Assembly: GCA_964559295.1 (NCBI GenBank)
Contig: CAZLGO010000062.1
Span: 1 to 10,696, forward strand
Source: CAZLGO01 sp964559295
Lineage (GTDB): Archaea; Methanobacteriota; Methanobacteria; Methanobacteriales; Methanobacteriaceae
Direction: 5' to 3'
Length of the DNA: 10,696 bases
Shown piece by piece: positions 6,249-10,696 of the stretch. A model generated the notes under the pieces. It made no database searches and was not told the origin of the DNA. It saw nothing but the letters and a program-made list of their open reading frames with translations. The position numbers and the translations under genes were made by a program. How positions within the stretch are numbered: the first letter of the stretch is position 1; every line of letters starts with the position of its first letter.

Positions 6249-6431
6249 CTAAAAATTTAAAAAGGACGTATGGAATCCAAATTCATATTCGCAAACTAAA
6301 CATTTTCTAAATTCATCTTTAACTTTGAAATTTCTTATCCCTCTTGATATCTTCACTTCTTCACCTTTTAATTTCAAATCCAATAACTTCGTCTGCGGTT
6401 CTTTCAAAGGTTTTTTAATCTGCACTGACAA
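6249..6431 (-). CDS. Doubtful small ORF with a CxxC motif
   Basis: This open frame of about 60 codons begins only at TTG (6431) or later alternative starts, and no clear SD is visible. It encodes a basic protein, MSVQIKKPLKEPQTKLL and on through EEVKISRGIRNFKVKDEFRK, then CLVCEYEFGFHTSFLNF. There is a single CxxC pair and no partner ligands. It sits between the HIT gene and the MFS gene on the same strand. In a second frame ATG 6450 gives a very short MNKIVAIVSAD peptide, so the region could instead be a decayed gene. No family was recognised, and the frame may be fortuitous. Confidence 0.3.
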   Translation of the reverse strand: MSVQIKKPLKEPQTKLLDLKLKGEEVKISRGIRNFKVKDEFRKCLVCEYEFGFHTSFLNF

Positions 6432-6487
6432 TAGCCACTATTTTGTTCATCTATTGGATATCTAAAAAAGTATAAAAATTATAATAT

Positions 6488-6940
6488 TTAAAAATTCTCT
6501 TTAATTTTTTCAATGATTTTCCTTTTGACTTCGTCTGAAACTTTTTTTGGTGATCTTGGTCTCATATAGCCAAAATATGGATCCTTAAAGATCAAACCTT
6601 CAAATTCAACTTCGTGGTTGTAGCGAGGTATAAAGTGCCAGTGGACATGGGGGTCTGGTTCGTCTTCAAGATAAAAAGTATTCATCAAACATCCCCAATT
6701 GAACATTGTTACATCAAAAGCCTTCTTTGAAGCGAACTGTAATCTATCAACAATTTCAGAAAAATCAATCCATTCGTCTTTTTTTAGTCTCGCTAAATCC
6801 CCAAGATGCCTTTTTAAAGCTACTACACATGTTCCCAGATTGCTTTGATTAGGAGCAAGGAAAATTACCCAGTATTTTGTCTCAGCGATGAAATCTCCGA
6901 ACTTATAATCCTTTAATTTTTTACAGTACTTACATCCCAT
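6488..6940 (-). CDS. HIT-family (histidine triad) protein
   Basis: This 150-aa soluble protein has the histidine-triad motif PHVHWHFIPR at residues 97-106 (His98, His100, His102). In the HIT superfamily the middle His is the nucleophile for cleaving or transferring nucleotides from dinucleoside polyphosphates or AMP conjugates. The N-terminal MGCKYCKK has a CxxC that may bind zinc, as seen in several HIT proteins. A strand ending in GTCVVALKRHLGDLARL (residues 36-52) matches the substrate-binding part of the fold, and MFNWG (79-83) supplies the conserved Asn region. The C-terminal 45 residues are a charged helix-rich extension. No SD precedes ATG 6940, but a TATA-like TTATTAAT lies 25 bp upstream, which suggests a leaderless transcript. 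The natural substrate is unknown. Confidence 0.88.
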   Translation of the reverse strand: MGCKYCKKLKDYKFGDFIAETKYWVIFLAPNQSNLGTCVVALKRHLGDLARLKKDEWIDFSEIVDRLQFASKKAFDVTMFNWGCLMNTFYLEDEPDPHVHWHFIPRYNHEVEFEGLIFKDPYFGYMRPRSPKKVSDEVKRKIIEKIKENF

Positions 6941-6960
6941 GATTATAGGTTGTTCGAAAG

Positions 6961-6968
6961 ATTAATAA
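6961..6968 (-). promoter_or_regulatory. TATA-like box of the HIT gene (leaderless start)
   Basis: The minus strand reads TTATTAAT centred about 25 bp before ATG 6940. That is the spacing expected if transcription starts at or next to the start codon, in line with the absence of an SD. Confidence 0.35.
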
Positions 6969-7018
6969 GAATGTTAGGTTACTCGATAGAAGATTTTTTC
7001 GAAATTAGGATTGATGAA

Positions 7019-7744
7019 TCATCTCATCATCTTCATAAATCTTAGAGAGTCTTCATACATGCTATAGTTATTAAAAAGTACGTAGACATCTGAGAACTCC
7101 ATGCATTTATTATGTAATCTCTTTAAATCCTCCTGTGTATAGGTATAGCGATACATTCTTTTTCCTGGTGGAGAGCCGTGGAGCCTGAAATAAGCAAAAT
7201 CTGGAGTAACCGGATCCTTGGCAAAGGGATCCACGCCATGAATCAAATCCAGATCTTCACACAGTTCTCTTATTTTGTTTTCATCCCATCTTCCCCTTGG
7301 TTCCCACACCATTTTTATATTTTCTCTGTCCAGAGAGTTAAAAAAATCGCGCATGTTAGTTATATTCTCCTCTGTTTCCCTGAAGCTTGCAGGACATTGA
7401 AAAACAACTATTTTTGCATCCAAAACCTTTCTTATTTCGTTTGTAACTTCCCAGGCTTCAAAGACCTTATCAGTAGGTCTAAAGGATCCATACTCGTTTA
7501 TCTCTTGAGCCTCTATTTTCAGCTTAGCCTTTCTGTAGGTGGGGCTGGTGGCATCATGGGTGATGAGCTGCCATGCTTTTAAGGTAAACTCAAAATCCCC
7601 TGGTGCACGCAGTCGCCATTTTTTTGCTGTTGATTTTCTTATTGGTTTGTAAAAAGTCGTTTGCACCTCTAATAAGCGCAGATTACTGAATATAATATCC
7701 TGAGATCTTGCGAAACCACAGACTCCAACTTTAACCTTGTTCAT
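7019..7744 (-). CDS. DUF72 family protein
   Basis: This 241-aa cytoplasmic TIM-barrel-like protein of the DUF72 family has the family blocks in order. They are KVGVCGFA (residues 4-12), LEVQTTFYKP (25-34), FTLKAWQLITH (53-63), VVFQCPASF (113-121), VWEPRGRW (146-153), FAYFRLHG (183-190) and DVYVLFNNY (219-227). Length matches the family. The biochemical role of DUF72 is not established, although conserved Glu, Arg and Asn residues at the barrel mouth suggest an enzyme. No SD precedes ATG 7744; a TATA-like ATTATAAG about 31 bp upstream points to a very short leader. It is flanked by HIT and CPBP genes on the same strand, with 78- and 98-bp gaps that suggest separate promoters. No partner is implied by the context. 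Confidence 0.9.
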   Translation of the reverse strand: MNKVKVGVCGFARSQDIIFSNLRLLEVQTTFYKPIRKSTAKKWRLRAPGDFEFTLKAWQLITHDATSPTYRKAKLKIEAQEINEYGSFRPTDKVFEAWEVTNEIRKVLDAKIVVFQCPASFRETEENITNMRDFFNSLDRENIKMVWEPRGRWDENKIRELCEDLDLIHGVDPFAKDPVTPDFAYFRLHGSPPGKRMYRYTYTQEDLKRLHNKCMEFSDVYVLFNNYSMYEDSLRFMKMMR

Positions 7745-7770
7745 GTAAAAAAGATAGGAATAAAAAAATA

Positions 7771-7778
7771 CTTATAAT
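7771..7778 (-). promoter_or_regulatory. TATA-like box of the DUF72 gene
   Basis: The minus strand reads ATTATAAG centred about 31 bp before ATG 7744. This predicts a start a few bases ahead of the codon, consistent with a missing SD. Confidence 0.35.
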
Positions 7779-7825
7779 TATTCTAATATCTTCAAAAATG
7801 GATGGCGATGTTTAAAAGTAATTAC

Positions 7826-7844
7826 AATCACGCTTTTGGTGATT
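7826..7844 (-). terminator. Weak hairpin at the end of the CPBP gene
   Basis: AATCAC (7826-7831) and GTGATT (7839-7844) form a perfect 6-bp stem with a 7-base loop overlapping the CPBP stop codon. On the minus strand a short CTTTTAAA follows. It could aid termination, but the T tract is poor. Confidence 0.3.
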
Positions 7845-8520
7845 AAGAAGTATATCGAACGAAAGTCATTGTTCCTGTCAACAAAAGGGCAATTCCTGCC
7901 AACGCATGTGATATCCAGGGTGCAACGATGTTATTTGTGCGTTGGAAGACGTATCCCCAGATCATCCCCAATCCAAGGGTAGATAAAATTCCACTAATCG
8001 AAGTTATAGGTAATGTAGATGTGGGGTTAGGCAGGTCGAAGGGAGGGAATAAATGCCAAATAGTAAAGCATATAGAAGTCAAAATCAATCCCAACCATTT
8101 TCCTAAAGCTTCCTGAAATCTGGGCTGTAACCATCCTCTGAAAAAGAATTCCTGGAATGGACTTACAATGAGAAACCACATAAAAACACCGATTGCCAGT
8201 TGTAGTCCAAGAATAGGTGTTAAAGATTGTTTTTCTCCAAAAATCATGTAGGAATATACCATTATGGCCGATCCTGTCCCCAATCCCCAGAGTAACGCCT
8301 GTCCTAAATTTTGACGTGTAAAACCAATTGAAGCCCAATTTTGAGTGATTTTAGCCCAAACTATGGGAAAAACAAGTCCAAAAATAACCACAAGAATGAA
8401 CACCGGCAAAATAAAACGGCTTAAAAGACTAAGGCCACAGAAAGCTGCAAAGGCTACGAAACCCCCAATAAGATGTCTTCGGCTTTCTTTCTTTGGATCT
8501 ACTTTATCTTCGCTTTTCAT
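7843..8520 (-). CDS. CPBP-family intramembrane protease homologue with altered motifs
   Basis: This 225-aa membrane protein has about six to seven hydrophobic segments after a charged N-terminus (MKSEDKVDPKKESRR). The CPBP/CAAX protease motifs can be placed: SPFQEFFFRGWLQ (residues 120-132) for EExxxR, FTIWH (152-156) for FxxxH, and ISHALAG (203-209) for HxxxN. The first Glu of motif 1 is Gln123 and the Asn of motif 3 is Gly209, while Glu124, Arg128, His156 and His205 remain. Canonical members cleave prenylated or other membrane proteins, or act in bacteriocin self-immunity. With two altered positions, activity here is uncertain. I chose the second of two adjacent ATGs because GAGG then has better spacing. 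It lies 46 bp after acylphosphatase on the same strand, so the two are probably co-transcribed. Confidence 0.82.
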   Translation of the reverse strand: MKSEDKVDPKKESRRHLIGGFVAFAAFCGLSLLSRFILPVFILVVIFGLVFPIVWAKITQNWASIGFTRQNLGQALLWGLGTGSAIMVYSYMIFGEKQSLTPILGLQLAIGVFMWFLIVSPFQEFFFRGWLQPRFQEALGKWLGLILTSICFTIWHLFPPFDLPNPTSTLPITSISGILSTLGLGMIWGYVFQRTNNIVAPWISHALAGIALLLTGTMTFVRYTS

Positions 8521-8566
8521 CATTTCCTCGGTAATTAATGAATTTCCAAGATATGGATTTTATCCG

Positions 8567-8845
8567 TTAAAAATAGCGTATTTCAAAGTCTTTGAACTCT
8601 CCTTCATAATCCTGCCAGTTTATCTCAATGCCGGTGACCTTTGCCCCTGAAGGTCCTCTTTTGCAGAATTCAATGACTTTATTCACATTTTCCTTCTCGC
8701 CTTCAAAAACAGCTTCAACTTTCCCATCAGGAATATTACGTACCCATCCATTTACATTATATTTTCTGGCTACATTCTGAGTTTCGAATCTGAAGAATAC
8801 GCCTTGAACTCTTCCGCTTACAATGACATGAGCCTTAACTTTCAT
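8567..8845 (-). CDS. acyP: Acylphosphatase
   Basis: This 92-aa cytoplasmic enzyme hydrolyses the carboxyl-phosphate bond of acyl phosphates such as acetyl phosphate, carbamoyl phosphate or 1,3-bisphosphoglycerate. The length is standard for the ferredoxin-like acylphosphatase fold. VSGRVQGVFFR (residues 9-19) is the phosphate-binding loop ending in catalytic Arg19. GWVRNIPDGKVEAVFEG (33-49) contains catalytic Asn37. The GPSGAKVTGIEI segment also matches the family. Upstream of ATG 8845 a GTGAT element is close to the start, and AT-rich TATA-like boxes (8881-8886 and 8897-8905) lie at usable distance. It is probably the first gene of a unit with the CPBP gene, although no functional tie is known. 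It is divergent from the lipoprotein gene at 8999. Confidence 0.95.
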   Translation of the reverse strand: MKVKAHVIVSGRVQGVFFRFETQNVARKYNVNGWVRNIPDGKVEAVFEGEKENVNKVIEFCKRGPSGAKVTGIEINWQDYEGEFKDFEIRYF

Positions 8846-8945
8846 AAATCACATCAGTCCTCTGTCTTTTAAACAGATCCATATATCATATTGAATTTAT
8901 ATTTAATGTTATTTTAATCCTTCATGAATCTGGGATTACATGAAA

Positions 8946-8954
8946 ATATATTTA
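8946..8954 (+). promoter_or_regulatory. TATA-like box of the 8999 lipoprotein gene
   Basis: ATATATTTA lies about 50 bp before ATG 8999, predicting a start near 8975 and a short leader that contains the ribosome site AAGGTGA (8986-8992), 6 nt before the start codon. Confidence 0.45.
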
Positions 8955-8998
8955 GTAATCAAATTCAAAAATCGTTATAAAGCAAAAGGTGATTAAAT

Positions 8999-9505
8999 AT
9001 GGATAAAAAAATCATGATACCAACAGTCTTGTTGATTTTTGTTTTAGTCAGTATATCTGGATGTACAGTAACCAATACATTCGACCAAGGTAAGGTATCT
9101 TTTCAAATTCCAAACGAATGGACGAATGATCATGTAACAGGGGATTTTAGCACTGCACTGTTTTCTGAGACCGCCTTCACATCTAATCTTCAAGATGAAA
9201 GTGGTAGATCTCAAACCGCCTACATCATGGTGCAAATGCGAAAGATCGGGGAAACTGGCATTGACATTGAAAGTGTGCAGGTGGGAATTAGAAACACTAC
9301 CAATGCAACCATACAAACGGTTAAAGTGGGAGACGGTATTAATGCCAGAGAGTTTGCTACTTCCAATCCCAATGTAGCAAATAAAATGACCATGTTTACA
9401 ACAGATGGATATGAATATATAATAGAGTTAATATGCCCTCCGTCTGTTTTAAATCAGGCGGAAGAAGACTACAATACAATACTAAAGACTTTCAAAGTAA
9501 GTTAA
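8999..9505 (+). CDS. PsbP-like lipoprotein
   Basis: This 168-aa secreted lipoprotein has AAGGTGA 6 nt before its ATG. The signal sequence MDKKIMIPTVLLIFVLVSIS ends in lipobox SISGC with Cys22 as the probable lipidation site, the same spacing as in the left-edge lipoprotein. The mature part opens VSFQIPNEWTNDHVTGDF, resembling the first strand of the PsbP/Mog1 fold, where a phrase like FSFEYPxxW is typical. It ends NQAEEDYNTILKTFKVS, the usual final helix and strand of that fold. PsbP-like lipoproteins are common in methanogens with no proven role. There are no catalytic motifs. It is divergent from acylphosphatase and convergent with the surface hydrolase gene. Confidence 0.82.
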   Translation: MDKKIMIPTVLLIFVLVSISGCTVTNTFDQGKVSFQIPNEWTNDHVTGDFSTALFSETAFTSNLQDESGRSQTAYIMVQMRKIGETGIDIESVQVGIRNTTNATIQTVKVGDGINAREFATSNPNVANKMTMFTTDGYEYIIELICPPSVLNQAEEDYNTILKTFKVS

Positions 9506-9560
9506 ATATAAGTCAGCCAACAACATACACAAGACTCTGGACAAGATTTTTCAGTGAAAA

Positions 9561-9570
9561 TTCCTTTTTT
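9561..9570 (+). terminator. Oligo-T terminator of the PsbP-like lipoprotein gene
   Basis: TTCCTTTTTT lies in the 75-bp spacer between converging genes, about 55 bp after the lipoprotein stop. No hairpin is needed for archaeal termination, but the tract is short. Confidence 0.35.
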
Positions 9571-9580
9571 CCTATGGATT

Positions 9581-10696
9581 TTAGCTTTTCCATCGATGAT
9601 ACGCATAATTGAGGAGTTTTATAAATTCGCCAGTAGCTTTCAGATTGCCCGCAACACTTGGATGATCATCACCAGAGCTGCTTGGATATTCCAGCACATT
9701 TGGATTACCATCGTTGTCCCCGTCGGTCTTATGCTGGATGTTATCGTTCCACCACCGATGATGATTGCCTGCTTCCTGATTAAGATCGTTTATATTAGGA
9801 TTGCCACCGTTAGTCGTTAAAACGTTGTAGAAATCAAATACGAATACATTATCATAGGGGTAATCTCGAAGCCAATCGTTTACCAGCCATTGATTGAAAG
9901 CACGGGCGTTATCTGCGTAAGTTGGATCACTAAGCGGTGGAGCTGTAATAACGATGAATAACTTATCTTGTCTGCTTTTGAAATATTCCAGAAGATCTAT
10001 GTAAATTCCTTTAGCATTTGCCACTGTATGATACTCTGATCCACAATCTTGACCCCGAAGAGGATTGCTTTCAATTGGAGGCACAGGATAATTTGAATTG
10101 CCTTGGAGGGCTGAGTTAGGGAAGCATGACTTGAACATTATGATTTCATTTTCGCCTCCAGGATTGGTGGACATTCTCGAATAGGAAGAATGTTGTCCAT
10201 CTTCGGTGTAAAGCGCATTCAGGTAAGTGGAACTTTTAGAGCCACGGAACCATTCCCACCAATGTCCTATGTCGGTTCTATCACCAATGCTATCAGGTCC
10301 CCAGCCATAGTTGGTGTCACTGACATAGTAATTGTTATCACGAAGGGCAATTCCCAACCTTCCGTTATCATCTGCTAACCAGTTTTCACCTGTGGAGTGA
10401 TGGATAAAGATCAAGCGGACTGGACTGGCAGGAGGATCTATACTATTGGTAGGGGGTTTTGAACCTGTAATCTGTGCCTCAACTTCATTGGAGATGGCTA
10501 CTTCTCCTCCAAGTATCCAGCCATTATTGAATCTTTCTTTGTTTATGGCGAGATAATCATAAACAACAGATGGAACTTCATTTCTTTTTACAAGTAAAAT
10601 CAAAGCATTTTTTTTGATTGCAAATGCTCCACCTGCTAAGGCATCTGGGAAGTTTTCTCCTGTTGCAATAATTAGGTTTGTAGCATTTATCTTTTC
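9581..10696 (-). CDS. Cell-wall-binding repeat 2 protein with SGNH-like hydrolase domain (5' end cut)
   Basis: The frame is open to the right edge, so the N-terminus is missing; 371 residues are visible. Residues 1-77 form a cell-wall-binding type 2 repeat (PF04122), with IIATGENFPDALAGGAFAIK, LILLVKRNEVP and GWILGGEVAISNEVEAQI. A Pro-rich linker (SKPPTNSIDPPASP) leads to an SGNH-like hydrolase domain. It starts IFIHHSTGENWL, whose Ser101 is the likely nucleophile, passes IIMFKSCFPNSAL and LFIVITAPPLSDPTYADNAR, and closes with DDHPSVAGN (Asp344, His345), like block V of SGNH esterases. Residues 325-336, DGDNDGNPNVLE, have Asp1, Asp3, Asp5, Gly6 and Glu12 of an EF-hand or dockerin-type calcium loop. 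The protein is probably exported, anchored to pseudomurein or the surface by the repeats, and acts on esters of polymers. Substrate and repeat number are unknown. Confidence 0.88.
   Translation of the reverse strand, partial: EKINATNLIIATGENFPDALAGGAFAIKKNALILLVKRNEVPSVVYDYLAINKERFNNGWILGGEVAISNEVEAQITGSKPPTNSIDPPASPVRLIFIHHSTGENWLADDNGRLGIALRDNNYYVSDTNYGWGPDSIGDRTDIGHWWEWFRGSKSSTYLNALYTEDGQHSSYSRMSTNPGGENEIIMFKSCFPNSALQGNSNYPVPPIESNPLRGQDCGSEYHTVANAKGIYIDLLEYFKSRQDKLFIVITAPPLSDPTYADNARAFNQWLVNDWLRDYPYDNVFVFDFYNVLTTNGGNPNINDLNQEAGNHHRWWNDNIQHKTDGDNDGNPNVLEYPSSSGDDHPSVAGNLKATGEFIKLLNYAYHRWKS

Noticed and set aside
7801..7815. Shared 12-base string ATGGCGATGTTT at 4027 and 7802
   Set aside because: No surrounding similarity extends the match, and the second copy does not open a reading frame of any length; it is best taken as coincidence.
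8027..8338. Second reverse-strand frame of 103 codons inside the CPBP gene
   Set aside because: It is in another frame of the same strand, begins without a ribosome site and has no family features, whereas the CPBP frame has the conserved motifs.
1..10696. CRISPR array, insertion sequence, tRNA or rRNA
   Set aside because: By eye there are no regularly spaced repeats, transposase-like frames with terminal inverted repeats, or cloverleaf-like sequences in the window.

Overview
The window looks like chromosomal DNA from a hydrogenotrophic methanogen of the Methanobacteriales, probably Methanobacterium or a close relative. The reasons are a canonical [Fe]-hydrogenase (Hmd), a nitrogenase-like cofactor-type protein, AT-rich intergenic DNA with archaeal BRE/TATA promoters (TTTATAT-type boxes), oligo-T terminators, ribosome binding sites matching archaeal 16S rRNA, and surface proteins (short lipoproteins, a cell-wall-binding-repeat protein). 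The genus is an inference; the Hmd call is secure.

Layout. Positions 1-357 (-) hold the N-terminal part of a lipoprotein running off the left edge. Positions 360-860 are mostly non-coding, with one possible broken small ORF. A 67-aa zinc-ribbon-like protein (863-1066, -) lies downstream of hmd (1254-2273, -). Hmd has a strong SD and a textbook BRE/TATA. Divergent from it is a NifD/NifE/CfbD-like protein (2485-3687, +). A 345-bp spacer follows, then the remains of an apparent RelBE-type toxin-antitoxin locus (4027-4290, +). The end of the toxin remnant overlaps the start of a coiled-coil protein of unknown function (4287-4691, +).

A reverse-strand block comes next: a 14-helix-type MFS exporter (4821-6185), a doubtful small ORF (6249-6431), a HIT-family protein (6488-6940), a DUF72 protein (7019-7744), a CPBP/CAAX-type membrane protein with altered motifs (7843-8520) and acylphosphatase (8567-8845). 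The last two probably form one transcription unit with acylphosphatase first. A second lipoprotein, PsbP-like, is at 8999-9505 (+). It converges on a large surface protein cut by the right edge (9581-10696, -), which joins a cell-wall-binding type 2 repeat, an SGNH-like hydrolase domain and an EF-hand-like calcium loop.

How the genes relate. Most are independent housekeeping or accessory genes. The pairing with the clearest possible meaning is hmd with the divergent nitrogenase-like gene. Hmd is known to support the methylene-H4MPT reduction step without nickel, and the nitrogenase-like family includes CfbD of the F430 (nickel tetrapyrrole) pathway, so a shared response to nickel or hydrogen is possible but unproven. 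No wholly new multi-gene system is evident. The most unusual material is the decayed toxin-antitoxin locus, the divergent hmd pair and the multidomain surface hydrolase.
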